Shown: positions 16,117 to 25,157, counted from the stretch's first letter. The stretch is 64,000 bases of DNA from Pseudomonas cedrina subsp. cedrina (GCF_001983175.1 NZ_MNPW01000020.1:1-64000), one strand, 5' to 3'. Made by a program: numbers and translations. The notes: generated by a model not told the origin, from the letters alone.

Positions 16117-16810
16117 CGCAATTGCCTTCGAAAGTCTCCGCCAACGGAACAAAGAGCCCGGGCTCTTTTTCGGCATAGCCGAACGTCCCGTAGAAACGAT
16201 CCAGCTCACGCTGCTTGGGGACTTTGCCGGTGAAGATGCTCACGTAATGGGGGATGCGCTCAAAGCGCACAGTGATCAACTCCGTCGTGTTCATGGTGAT
16301 GTAGCCGATCTGCGTCAGATAGATCGTCCGGGCCCTGGCGTCAGCGCCCTGGCTGTCATAGCCGAAGCGCTTGAACATGTTCGCCAGGGCATTCATACGC
16401 TGCTCGTCAACCACAGCGACTTGCTGGGCCACTTCAGCGGACTGAAGCGCCCAACTGCGCACGGCAAACTCGAATTGCGAGTCGAACAATTGCGGGTTCA
16501 GCCAGCACTCGAATACATTCAGGATCGCCTCGGAAATGCTTTCGGCATAACTTTCACTTTGCCGTATCAGCCCCCCTGTATTGGTCTCGCGCCAACGCGA
16601 CAGCAACGCCGCCAGCAGTTGCTCGCGGTCCTCGAAAAACCAGTAGAAGCTGGTGCGTGACAAGCCCAGGCGCTTGGCCAGCGGCATGACCCGCACCGCA
16701 TCGATGCCCGACTCCTTCAGGGCCTCATAGGCCGCTTCCAGCCAGCCGTCCGGCGAGCCGCGCCAGCCCGCGTCCTTGGCCTTGCCACGTGCCTTTTTTA
16801 ACTCGGGCAT
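16106..16810 (-). CDS. TetR family regulator
   Basis: A 234-residue regulator. The HTH is in residues about 22-70 (AAYEALKESGIDAVRVMPLAKRLGLSRTSFYWFFEDREQLLAALLSRW), followed by a helical ligand domain. AAGG precedes the ATG. It overlaps the P5CR-like gene by 11 bases, so the two are one operon. A 20-bp palindrome 55 bases upstream is the likely self-operator, and half of it recurs before the demethylase gene at 13.2 kb. The sequence FYWFFEDREQLL is common in regulators of amine catabolism in this genus, but no ligand can be assigned. Confidence 0.87.
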   Translation of the reverse strand: MPELKKARGKAKDAGWRGSPDGWLEAAYEALKESGIDAVRVMPLAKRLGLSRTSFYWFFEDREQLLAALLSRWRETNTGGLIRQSESYAESISEAILNVFECWLNPQLFDSQFEFAVRSWALQSAEVAQQVAVVDEQRMNALANMFKRFGYDSQGADARARTIYLTQIGYITMNTTELITVRFERIPHYVSIFTGKVPKQRELDRFYGTFGYAEKEPGLFVPLAETFEGNCDGQ

Positions 16811-16864
16811 CCCGTTTACCTTTTATCAATAATGCGTAGCCCGAATGTACGTGGATGACCGCTG

Positions 16865-16884
16865 AATGTACACCGAGGTACATT
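16865..16884. promoter_or_regulatory. Palindrome AATGTAC-N6-GTACATT upstream of tetR
   Basis: Perfect 7-bp arms with a 6-bp spacer lie 55 bases before the TetR start codon. A further copy of the arm AATGTAC is at 16844-16850, between it and the gene. Typical in size and place for TetR autoregulation. Confidence 0.6.
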
Positions 16885-16986
16885 TACCTGCGAAAGACCT
16901 GCCGCCGGTAAATCAGAGTGCGCGTCGCATCTGCCTTGCTGCCTTTACAGCGACTCCTCTGCTGCCTCCTGAGTACAAAACTGCCA

Positions 16987-18285
16987 TCAGACTTCAGACT
17001 CAGGCGTCCAGCGGCGGAACAGCACGCTCGCGTTAACGCCGCCAAAACCGAAGCCATTTGACAGTGCGTGCGTGATCGCCATCTCCCGCGACTTGAGGCT
17101 GACCAGGTCAAGCCCGGCAGCCGCCTCATCGGCATGATTCAGGTTGAGCGTGGGCGGCACGATCTGGTCACGAAGCGCCAATACGGTAAAGATCGCCTCG
17201 ATGCCGCCGGCCGCACCCAGAAGATGCCCGGTGGCAGACTTGGTCGAGCTGATTGCCACGCCAGAACCGCTGCCGAACACCGCGCGAATGGCAGCCAACT
17301 CGCCCTTGTCACCGACCTGTGTGGAGGTCGCATGTGCGTTGATGTGCTGAACATCCAGGGGGCTGACAGCAGCCTGACGCAGTGCCTGCTCCATGGCGCG
17401 GCGTGCGCCGCTGCCGTCCTCGGGGCCTGCGGTCAGGTGATAGGCATCCGCGCTGGTGCCATAACCCACCAGCTCGGCCAGTGGCGTGGCGCCACGCGCG
17501 AGGGCATGCTCCAGTGACTCGATCACCAGCAACCCCGCGCCTTCGGACATCACGAAGCCATCGCGATCCCGATCAAACGGCCGTGAAGCCTGCTGCGGGT
17601 GCTCGGCAAAACCGGTGGACAGCGCACGGGCTGCGGCGAAACAGCCCAGGGTCACACGGTCGATCGCCGCTTCGGTACCGCCGCACAGGGCGATGTCCGC
17701 CTCGCCACTTCTGATGATTCTGGCCGCATCGCCGATGGCCTGTACGCCGGCGGCACAGGCCGTTACCGGGGCGCCGAGCGGGCCCTTGAAACCGTGCCGG
17801 ATGGAGACGTGCCCCGCCGCCATGTTGGCCAGAAAAGACGGCGCCGTGAAGGGCGACAGTCTACGCGGGCCACGTGTGTCGGTGGTCCGCACAGCATCGG
17901 CAATCACACCAAACCCGCCCACGCCAGATGCAATAATCGTCGCGGTCCTTTCCTGATCTACCTCCCCGGTCGGGTGCCAGTCTGCCTGCTCAAGCGCCTC
18001 ATGTGCCGCCACAAGGGCAAACTCGATGAAGCGATCCATCTTCTTGCGGTCCTTGGCCGAAATGATGCGTTCCGGGTCATACCCCGCGATAGCGTCTTCC
18101 GCCAGTGACGGCACCTGGCCGCCGACTGCAACGCCCGTTCCCTCGCTAACCTCGGCCGGTAACTGGCGGATACCCGAACGCCCAGTCAACAAGCGCTTCC
18201 AGACCTCCTCAACGCCGCACCCCAGAGGCCCGACCATGCCGACGCCCGTGACGACGATTCGCTTTTGACCGTTGAGATTATTCAT
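16987..18285 (-). CDS. FabF-like beta-ketoacyl-ACP synthase in an efflux operon
   Basis: A 432-residue KAS II-type condensing enzyme with the full catalytic triad: C177 (VTACAAG), H318 (NAHATST) and H354 (SATGHLLG). The gatekeeper-like GFGFGGVNAS is near the end. Such enzymes join malonyl-ACP to an acyl-ACP. It starts only 10 bases after the RND pump gene and has GAGG before its ATG, so it is co-transcribed with the pump. This is not the housekeeping fabF context (no acpP or pabC beside it). It may adjust fatty acids in response to the toxic compound the pump handles, or make a small acyl product; both ideas are inference. Confidence 0.88.
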   Translation of the reverse strand: MNNLNGQKRIVVTGVGMVGPLGCGVEEVWKRLLTGRSGIRQLPAEVSEGTGVAVGGQVPSLAEDAIAGYDPERIISAKDRKKMDRFIEFALVAAHEALEQADWHPTGEVDQERTATIIASGVGGFGVIADAVRTTDTRGPRRLSPFTAPSFLANMAAGHVSIRHGFKGPLGAPVTACAAGVQAIGDAARIIRSGEADIALCGGTEAAIDRVTLGCFAAARALSTGFAEHPQQASRPFDRDRDGFVMSEGAGLLVIESLEHALARGATPLAELVGYGTSADAYHLTAGPEDGSGARRAMEQALRQAAVSPLDVQHINAHATSTQVGDKGELAAIRAVFGSGSGVAISSTKSATGHLLGAAGGIEAIFTVLALRDQIVPPTLNLNHADEAAAGLDLVSLKSREMAITHALSNGFGFGGVNASVLFRRWTPESEV

Positions 18286-18295
18286 TGAGCCCTCT

Positions 18296-21200
18296 TCATT
18301 TATCAGTCGAAAGTGCTGGGGTGGGTTTCGCTGTATGCGTGCTGCTCTCCGGCTCAGGACGGATCTTGAACCAGATGGAATACATCGCAGGCAGGAATAC
18401 CAGCGTCACAATGGTCCCGACAAACGTGCCTCCGATCAAAGTGTAGGCCAGCGTCCCCCAGAAGACGGAATGGGTCAGCGGGATGAACGCCAGGATGGCC
18501 GCCATCGCTGTCAGCAAGACCGGGCGGGCCCGCTGTACCGTGGCTTCGACCACCGCATGGAAAGGGTCCAGCCCTTCTTGTTCGTTGTGGTGGATTTGCC
18601 CGATCAGAATCAGCGTATTGCGCATCAGGATGCCCGAGAGCGCGATCAGACCGACCAGCGCGTTGATGCCAAAGGGTTGTTGAAACAGTAACAACGTCGG
18701 CACCACACCCATCAACCCCAGCGGTGAGGTGAGGAACACCATGATCATCGCGGAGATTGAGCGGACCTGCAAAATGATGACCAGCAGCGTCATGGCAATC
18801 ATGATCGGGAACAGCGGCAACATCGCCGTACCGGCCTTGCCCGACTCCTCGATTGCACCCGCTTGCTCGATCCGATAGCCGTCCGGCAGTTTGTCGATGA
18901 TCGGCTGGAGTTCCTTCACAATCACACTCGACACATCCGGCGGCTGCAGATCCTCGGCAATGTCGCCGCGTACGGTGATGGTCGGCGTACGGTCACGACG
19001 GCGCAGTATCGGGTCCTCCATGCGTACGTCGACTTCCCCTACCTGCGACAATGGAATCCGCTGACCTGCCGTGCCGACCAGGGTAAAGCCTTCGATTTTG
19101 GCGGGATCAAGGCGGATATCGCCCGCCGCGCGCCCGACCACCTGCACCGAACGAATGTCCTCGCGCACCGCCGTGATCGGTACGCCCGCCAGCAGGAATT
19201 GCAGTTGCTGTGCAACCGCGCTTGAGGTCAAACCCACGGCCTGCAAACGATCCTGGTCCAGCGTGAAATGCAAGGTCGGCGTCAGCGGGCCCCAGTCGGT
19301 GTTGACGGTTCTCATCATCGGGCTGGCCTGCAACACGTCCTGCACTTGGCCGGCGATTTCGCGAAGTTTTACGGGGTCAGGCCCCATCACTCGATACGCA
19401 ACTGGAAATGGCGAGTACGGACCAAACACCAGTTGCGTGACCCGCACCCGCGCTTCTGGCGCAAGGCCTTCGGCAGTCGCCTCGCGCAGACGCAACTTGA
19501 GGGTTTCACGGGCCTCCTGGCTGTCCGTCAGCACCACGATTTTGGCGAATGACGGATCCGGCAGTTCCGGTGCCATCGCCAGATAAAAGCGCGGCGCACC
19601 TTGCCCGATGTAGGCCGTGACGATTTTTGCCTCCGCCTGCTGTTGCAGCCAGGCCTCTATCTTGGCGCTGGTGGCGCTGGTCTGCTCGATGGAGGTTCCA
19701 TAGGGCATTTGCACTTCAATCAGCACCTCGGGACGGTCCGAGGTCGGGAAGAACTGCTTCTTGACCAGGCCCATGCCGAGGATCGACACCACAAATAAAA
19801 CGATGACCGTGCCGGCCACCAGCCATTTGCGCGCAATGACCTGCGTCAACAGCCGGCGGAAGCGGTTGTAGTGACGGGTGTTATAGATGGCGGCGTGGCC
19901 ACCTTCGACCGTCTTGATGTTCGGTAGCATCTTCACGCCCAGATACGGGGTGAAGACCACGGCAACCACCCATGAGGCAATGAGGGCTATACCGACAATC
20001 CAGAACATGTTGCTGGTGTACTCGCCGGCGGTCGACTGCGCGAAGCCATTGGGCATAAAGCCGATCGCCGTCACCAGGGTACCGGACAGCATCGGCGCCG
20101 CCGTATGACTCCAGGCGTACGCGGACGCCTTGATGCGGTCGTAGCCCTCTTCCATTTTCACCACCATCATTTCGATAGCGATGATGGCGTCGTCCACCAG
20201 CAGGCCGAGCGCCAGAATCAACGAGCCGAGGGTAATGCGGTCAAAGTTCTTCCCCGTGGCCTCCATCACCACAAACACCACGGCCAGCGTCAACGGCACA
20301 GCGGCCGCCACCACAACACCGACACGCCAGCCCATGCTGAGAAAGCACACCAGCATCACCACGAGCAGTGCGACGAAGAACTTGACCATGAACTCGCCGA
20401 CGGCAGAGTCAATATTCACCGCTTGATCGGTGACTTTGGTGAGCGCCATGCCCAGCGGCATGCCCTGGTTGATCTTGACGGTCTCCGCATCCAGCGCCTT
20501 GCCGAGGTCCAGCCCGTTCCAGCCCTCGCGCATCACGATGCCCAGCAGCAACGCATCTTCACCGTTGTTACGCACGAGAAAGGTTTTGGGATCTTCGTAA
20601 CCGCGTTCGATCGTCGCCACATCAGAGAGCTTGAGTGTGCGTCCCTGGAGCGTAATAGGTGTGTCGCGAATTTTCTGCAGCTTATCGAAGGCGCCATCCA
20701 GGCGCAGGAAGACTTCGGGGCCTTGGGTTTCAATGGAACCTGCGGGCGTGAGCACATTTTGATTGTTCAGCGCGGCAAAAATGTCCTGGGGCGATACGCC
20801 CAGGGTGGCCAGGCGATCATGGGAAAACGAGACAAAGATACGTTCGGGCTGCTCCCCGATAATATTGACCTTCTTCACACCCGGCACATGCAGCAGGCGC
20901 TGGCGCAACGACTCGGCATCGCGCACCAACAGGCGCTGTGGCTCGCCTTTGGCTTTCAGGGCAAACAGGGCGAATGTCACGTCCGAGAATTCGTCGTTGA
21001 CCATCGGCCCGATGACACCGGCCGGTAGTTTTATCGCCTCATCATCGAGTTTTTTACGCGCCTGGTAGAACTCCTCCTGCACCTGCGACGGCGGCGTGCT
21101 ATCGAGCAATGACAGCATCGTGAACGCCAGGCCTGGGCGGGTATAGGTTTCCGAGCGGTCGTACCACTTCAGTTCCTGCAGGCGTTTTTCAAGCGGCTCT

Positions 21201-21406
21201 GCCACCTGGTCCTGCATCTCCTGGGCCGTCGCCCCCGGCCACGCGGTGATGACCGTCAACTGCTTGACCGTAAAGGGAGGATCCTCCGCGCGCCCCAGCT
21301 GGAAGAACGACAGGATGCCCGCAACGGCGATCAGGAAGATCAAGAACACCGTGATCGAGCGCTCGCGCACGGCGAGCGCCGAAAGGTTGAAACGACCCTC
21401 GCTCAT
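18296..21406 (-). CDS. RND efflux pump inner-membrane subunit
   Basis: A 1036-residue proton-driven transporter with the AcrB layout: one N-terminal helix, a large periplasmic loop, six helices, and the same again. The helix-4 proton-relay pair is D405-D406 (LALGLLVDDAIIAIE). ALxLRIL-type motifs such as GLIALSGILMRNTLILIGQ are in the second half. Sequence is closer to the TriC/MdtB-like branch than to MexB or AcrB. Its ATG overlaps the stop of the membrane-fusion gene upstream. The outer-membrane partner is encoded divergently at 22718. Substrate is unknown; solvents, biocides or phenolics are usual for such sets. Confidence 0.93.
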   Translation of the reverse strand: MSEGRFNLSALAVRERSITVFLIFLIAVAGILSFFQLGRAEDPPFTVKQLTVITAWPGATAQEMQDQVAEPLEKRLQELKWYDRSETYTRPGLAFTMLSLLDSTPPSQVQEEFYQARKKLDDEAIKLPAGVIGPMVNDEFSDVTFALFALKAKGEPQRLLVRDAESLRQRLLHVPGVKKVNIIGEQPERIFVSFSHDRLATLGVSPQDIFAALNNQNVLTPAGSIETQGPEVFLRLDGAFDKLQKIRDTPITLQGRTLKLSDVATIERGYEDPKTFLVRNNGEDALLLGIVMREGWNGLDLGKALDAETVKINQGMPLGMALTKVTDQAVNIDSAVGEFMVKFFVALLVVMLVCFLSMGWRVGVVVAAAVPLTLAVVFVVMEATGKNFDRITLGSLILALGLLVDDAIIAIEMMVVKMEEGYDRIKASAYAWSHTAAPMLSGTLVTAIGFMPNGFAQSTAGEYTSNMFWIVGIALIASWVVAVVFTPYLGVKMLPNIKTVEGGHAAIYNTRHYNRFRRLLTQVIARKWLVAGTVIVLFVVSILGMGLVKKQFFPTSDRPEVLIEVQMPYGTSIEQTSATSAKIEAWLQQQAEAKIVTAYIGQGAPRFYLAMAPELPDPSFAKIVVLTDSQEARETLKLRLREATAEGLAPEARVRVTQLVFGPYSPFPVAYRVMGPDPVKLREIAGQVQDVLQASPMMRTVNTDWGPLTPTLHFTLDQDRLQAVGLTSSAVAQQLQFLLAGVPITAVREDIRSVQVVGRAAGDIRLDPAKIEGFTLVGTAGQRIPLSQVGEVDVRMEDPILRRRDRTPTITVRGDIAEDLQPPDVSSVIVKELQPIIDKLPDGYRIEQAGAIEESGKAGTAMLPLFPIMIAMTLLVIILQVRSISAMIMVFLTSPLGLMGVVPTLLLFQQPFGINALVGLIALSGILMRNTLILIGQIHHNEQEGLDPFHAVVEATVQRARPVLLTAMAAILAFIPLTHSVFWGTLAYTLIGGTFVGTIVTLVFLPAMYSIWFKIRPEPESSTHTAKPTPALSTDK

Positions 21407-22512
21407 GGATGAGTCCCCGCAACCTTGGCGTCACCCTGTTGAGCCAGCCGCACCGCTTCGCCATCGCGCAGCAGGTGTGCGCCCAAGGCGACGACAGGCT
21501 CGCCTTCCTTGAGGTCGCCTGCGACGCGTGCCGAGTCGTCACCCAAACCCAGGACCTGCACGGGCCGCCAACTCACTTTCGCCGGTGTACCTGCGATGAC
21601 CCACACCCCCGTCCCCTTGCCTGCGTCATAAATCGCCGCAATAGGCACTTGCAACACCGGGCCCTGCGCCGCGCCGTCTGCGATCCTGAGTGTGACGGTC
21701 GAACCCAGTGGCGCATTCGCCAGTGCGCCCTCCAGCACATACCGCGCCTCGAAGGTGCGAGTCATACGGTCCGCCGAATCCGACAGCAGCCTGAGCTTTG
21801 CGCTGACAGCACCGCTGGTGCTGCCATACAGTGTCGCTTGCGCGGAAGACCCGACTGCCGGGCGCACGGTCTCGGGCAAGTGCACGATAGCCTCGCGCTG
21901 CCCTGCCCTCGCGAGCCGAACCACCGGCTGCCCCGGGCTGACGACTTGCCCAGGCTCAGCGAGCGTCTCCACCACGACGCCGTCGGTATCCGCCACCAGC
22001 ACTGCATAACCCGAAGCATTGCGCGCCACGTCAGCCTGCGCTTGCGCGGCGCCCAGTTGCGCCTTTGCGGTATCCGCCGCCGCTTTGATCTGGTCATAGG
22101 CCGATGCGGAGACCGCGCCTGCAGCGACCAGGTCACGGTAGCGCGCCTCGTCATCCGCGGTCTGCTTGGCTCGGGCCCGAGCGGCTGTGACCGACTCTTG
22201 CTGTGCCCGCGCCTGCAAACCCAGGTCAACCGGGTCGAGGCGCATGAGCGGCTGGCCACGCTTGACGGTCTGGCCGGTGTCAACCAGACGCTCAAGGATC
22301 TTGCCGGACACCCGAAAGCCCAAATCGCCCTGAGTACGGGCAGCGACCACCCCGGTGAATGAACGCGAGATCGCGGAGGACCCCTGAACGGCTGCAGACC
22401 TCACCAGCGGGGCTAGCGTGCGCGGATCTTGAGCGGTGGATGACTCGCCACAGGCCGTCAGGACAAGAGGCAACAAGCAAGCGGCAATAGGGACAGGTCG
22501 AAGCCGGCGCAT
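21403..22512 (-). CDS. RND efflux membrane-fusion lipoprotein
   Basis: A 369-residue periplasmic adaptor. The start at 22512 gives a lipoprotein signal with lipobox LTAC (Cys about residue 21). A biotinyl-lipoyl-like half is seen in GDLGFRVSGKILERLVDTGQTVKRGQPLMRLD, then an alanine-rich helical hairpin (about 95-170), the second lipoyl half (YAVLVADTDGVVVETLAEPGQVVSPGQPVVRL), and beta-barrel segments. It joins the RND pump to the outer-membrane channel. Its promoter region contains one of the 24-bp operators. An upstream ATG at 22581 would place 23 non-secreted residues before the signal and is unlikely. Confidence 0.9.
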   Translation of the reverse strand: MRRLRPVPIAACLLPLVLTACGESSTAQDPRTLAPLVRSAAVQGSSAISRSFTGVVAARTQGDLGFRVSGKILERLVDTGQTVKRGQPLMRLDPVDLGLQARAQQESVTAARARAKQTADDEARYRDLVAAGAVSASAYDQIKAAADTAKAQLGAAQAQADVARNASGYAVLVADTDGVVVETLAEPGQVVSPGQPVVRLARAGQREAIVHLPETVRPAVGSSAQATLYGSTSGAVSAKLRLLSDSADRMTRTFEARYVLEGALANAPLGSTVTLRIADGAAQGPVLQVPIAAIYDAGKGTGVWVIAGTPAKVSWRPVQVLGLGDDSARVAGDLKEGEPVVALGAHLLRDGEAVRLAQQGDAKVAGTHP

Positions 22513-22557
22513 AGATTCCCTTGATTCAATAATAGGATGGAAATCATTTTTAGACGT

Positions 22558-22581
22558 GTGACCATATTTGTCAACGGTCAC
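22558..22581. promoter_or_regulatory. Efflux operator copy 1
   Basis: GTGACCAT-N8-ACGGTCAC; 7 of 8 arm positions are symmetric. It lies 46 bases upstream of the membrane-fusion gene start. Same architecture as the copies at 22667-22690 and 24893-24916. Confidence 0.75.
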
Positions 22582-22666
22582 AGTGATGGCATATCAACCT
22601 GAAAACAGTACGAGTGCTCGTTATAGGTCGATGTGGCCGGGACTCAAGAGTGTCAATTGACAGATA

Positions 22667-22690
22667 GTGACCATGTCGTAATATGGTCAC
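22667..22690. promoter_or_regulatory. Efflux operator copy 2
   Basis: GTGACCAT-N8-ATGGTCAC with perfect 8-bp arms, 27 bases before the start of the outer-membrane factor gene. Placed to block the plus-strand promoter of that gene. Confidence 0.8.
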
Positions 22691-22717
22691 ACCCAACATT
22701 CGATTCAAGGAATCTCA

Positions 22718-24190
22718 ATGCCCTCCCTTCACCCCCTCGCTCTTTTGGTGAGCGCCAGCCTGATAGCGGGTTGCGCGGTCGGTCCGGACTATCAGCGTCC
22801 CGACGCGCCGCTTTCCGGTGGATATATGGGCCAGGCCGCCGTTGAACAACGGCCGGGTGTGCCGCGGGCGAATCTCGTCGCGTGGTGGGAAGGCTTTGGT
22901 GATCCACAGTTGGCCGACTTCGTCTCTAAAGCCCTCGCGCAGAACCTGGACCTGGCACAAGCGACGGCGCGCGTCACGCAAGTGCGCGCAGGACTGGGCG
23001 CCGCCAATGCCGCTTTACTGCCCTCGGGTAACATCAGTGGCCAGGCGGCGCGTTCCTATCAGTCAATCGAGACGCCACTGGGCCAGGTATTGAATTCAAC
23101 CCCTGGCTTTGATCGATACGGAAGTTCCTACGAGCTCAACCTTGATGCGAGCTGGGAGGTGGATGTGTTTGGCGGCCTGCGACGCGGGCGCGAAGCCGCA
23201 ATGGCCGAGTACCAGGCCTCCGAGGCTGGCGTTGCCGCCACACGCCTGGCCATCGCTGCGCAGACGGCTGATATCTACATCACGGTCCGTGGGTTGCAGG
23301 CCCGGCTGGACATCGCCAACCGACAAGTCAAAACGCAGCAGCAACTGCTGGAAAAAGTCCAGCTGCTGTATGGCAAAGGCCTCGCCGCCAGCTATGAGGT
23401 TCGCCAGACGGAGGGTGCGCTGTCGCAGGTGCAGGCGACGGTACCGGCCCTGCAGACCGGCCTGGATGCCGCCATGAACGCGCTCGATGTGATCCTCGGC
23501 ACACCCCCAGGCACGCATCGAACGCAATTGGCGAGTCAAGGCACCATTCCTCTGGCGCCACGATTGAATGACACAGGAACACCCGCCGATTTGCTGCGCC
23601 GCCGGCCAGATCTGATAGTGGCTGAGCGCCGCCTTGCGGCCTCCAACGCACGCATCGGGGAGGCCACCGCCGAGTACTACCCGAAGTTCTCACTGAGCGC
23701 ATTGCTCGGCAGCGCCACGGCCGTATCCGGCGGCAACCTGTTTACCGGCGGTGCCAGCCAGTCGGCAGGCGTCTTGGGCCTGCGCTGGAGGCTCTTCGAC
23801 TTCGGTCGCATAAACGCGCAGATTGACCAGGCAAAGGGGCAGGAAGCCGAAGCCCTGGCCGCTTACCGCCAATCTGTACTGCGTGCCACCGAGGATGTCG
23901 AAAACGCCTTCTCCGCCCTGGTGAACCGGGAAGCGCAGGCAACCACCCTCACCACAGGTGAGGACGCCCTGACACAGGCCCGCCAATCGTCGTTCACGGC
24001 CTATGAAAAGGGCACGGCCAGCCTGATCGATGTTCTGCACGCCGACGAGACCCTGCTGCGGGCTTCCGATGCTCGCGCGCAAGCTCGAACAGAATCGGCA
24101 CGGGCGGCGGTCGCCGCATTCAGGGCGCTCGGCGGTGGCTGGCAAGCGCCTGAACCACAGCCTGTTGCGATTCGCTCCAGTGACCAATAA
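22718..24190 (+). CDS. RND efflux outer-membrane factor lipoprotein, OprM/NodT family
   Basis: A 490-residue TolC-type channel. It has a lipoprotein signal with lipobox LIAGC (Cys about 19) followed by AVGPDYQRPDAP, the standard OprM start. Two repeated outer-membrane-efflux domains follow; the second opens near LLRRRPDLIVAERRLAASNARIGEATAEYYPKFSLSA, a conserved NodT-family block. AAGGA precedes the ATG. It is divergent from its pump genes and under its own copy of the shared operator, so the whole tripartite system is co-regulated. Its stop codon lies within a weak fourth operator-like site. Confidence 0.93.
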   Translation: MPSLHPLALLVSASLIAGCAVGPDYQRPDAPLSGGYMGQAAVEQRPGVPRANLVAWWEGFGDPQLADFVSKALAQNLDLAQATARVTQVRAGLGAANAALLPSGNISGQAARSYQSIETPLGQVLNSTPGFDRYGSSYELNLDASWEVDVFGGLRRGREAAMAEYQASEAGVAATRLAIAAQTADIYITVRGLQARLDIANRQVKTQQQLLEKVQLLYGKGLAASYEVRQTEGALSQVQATVPALQTGLDAAMNALDVILGTPPGTHRTQLASQGTIPLAPRLNDTGTPADLLRRRPDLIVAERRLAASNARIGEATAEYYPKFSLSALLGSATAVSGGNLFTGGASQSAGVLGLRWRLFDFGRINAQIDQAKGQEAEALAAYRQSVLRATEDVENAFSALVNREAQATTLTTGEDALTQARQSSFTAYEKGTASLIDVLHADETLLRASDARAQARTESARAAVAAFRALGGGWQAPEPQPVAIRSSDQ

Positions 24191-24203
24191 TATTTATAGT
24201 CAC
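24180..24203. promoter_or_regulatory. Degenerate operator-like site spanning the stop codon
   Basis: GTGACCAA-N8-ATAGTCAC keeps the spacing of the three efflux operators, with 6 of 8 symmetric arm positions. It includes the TAA stop (24188-24190) of the outer-membrane factor gene. It may be a relic, a roadblock between convergent genes, or chance. Confidence 0.3.
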
Positions 24204-24233
24204 AAGGATTGAATGCGAGGCCTCAGCCAGCAC

Positions 24234-24854
24234 TCATGGCATGAGGCTACGCAATATCAGGTTTGAAGTAAGGGTGGGCGCCGTCTCAACGAAGTCAAGA
24301 TTGTATTGAAGCAGCAAAGGATTGACGAAAGGCCGCAACGCAAAATGGATGGAATCTACCGTTTCATCCAATGGCGTCTTGCGTTCAAATTCTCCGCTTT
24401 CGCGCCCTTCGCGCACGATTTGCAGAACGAAGCGCTTGATCTGCGCGTCGTATACCTGTGAACTCGGCCAGCTTTCCGACGCCGAAAACGCGGCAATATC
24501 GTAGAGCTTGCGGTCATTGAAGAACAGGCTTGCACCGGTGGAAATCAAAGTTTTGACCAAGCGTCGAAAGCGCTCTGTCGCCGAAATATCCTCGACACCA
24601 ATGGCCTGTTCAACAGCCGCAACGATTTCAGCCAGGCAGTTCACGCAGATCGCTTCACCGATCGCCTGCTTGGAATCAAAAAACTTGTAGATGTATGCCT
24701 TGGAAAAACCGATGGCCTTGGCCAGGTCGGAAACGGTTGTCTTGCTGTAGCCGTACTGGCTGAAATGCTCGTTGGCCGCCGCGACGATCTGATCCCGAAT
24801 GTCATGTTCGGCAGGACCCCGAACGCCGGGCGAGGAATTTGATGGCTGGTTCAT
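24234..24854 (-). CDS. TetR family repressor of the efflux system
   Basis: A 206-residue regulator. HTH at about 20-66: IVAAANEHFSQYGYSKTTVSDLAKAIGFSKAYIYKFFDSKQAIGEAI. The C-terminal domain has the FLNDRKLYDIAAFS-like pattern seen in repressors of RND pumps. It is convergent with the outer-membrane factor gene and has its own perfect operator 39 bases upstream, so it should repress itself and both efflux promoters. The ligand is likely a pump substrate. Ribosome site before ATG 24854 is weak. Confidence 0.88.
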   Translation of the reverse strand: MNQPSNSSPGVRGPAEHDIRDQIVAAANEHFSQYGYSKTTVSDLAKAIGFSKAYIYKFFDSKQAIGEAICVNCLAEIVAAVEQAIGVEDISATERFRRLVKTLISTGASLFFNDRKLYDIAAFSASESWPSSQVYDAQIKRFVLQIVREGRESGEFERKTPLDETVDSIHFALRPFVNPLLLQYNLDFVETAPTLTSNLILRSLMP

Positions 24855-25157
24855 GTCGGTAGCTTACGCATCCCCCTTACGGTTGACAACTTGTGACCAT
24901 ACAAATGAATGGTCACAACTTCTCAGAATAAAATTCAGCAGCCCGACATTATGCCTTCTTGACGCCCGTATTCCCGGAAACCATGGACGAGACCAGCTTT
25001 TACCGCCCATTGCAAATTTGGGCGCTTCAGTTCTCGCTTCACCTGCCGCTATTGCTGTATCAATTTGTCGCCTGCCCGAGACGTGACTTATCGTTGTAAA
25101 ACTGTCTACAGTGCCCGCGGCAACGATCTGGCGAAACACGATAAGAGAACCTGGCCA
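24855..25157. other. Divergent intergenic region between tetR and the response regulator
   Basis: Apart from the efflux operator at 24893-24916 and presumed promoters for both genes, nothing stands out. The response-regulator frame stays open back to 25065, but no plausible start with a ribosome site is there. Confidence 0.5.
24893..24916. promoter_or_regulatory. Efflux operator copy 3, at the tetR promoter
   Basis: GTGACCAT-N8-ATGGTCAC with perfect 8-bp arms, the same as copy 2. The N8 (ACAAATGA) differs from the other copies, showing the arms are what is conserved. Confidence 0.8.

Noticed and set aside
16884..17135. 83-codon minus-strand frame overlapping the ketoacyl synthase end
   Set aside because: Arg/Ser-rich shadow of GC-rich coding sequence, no ribosome site.
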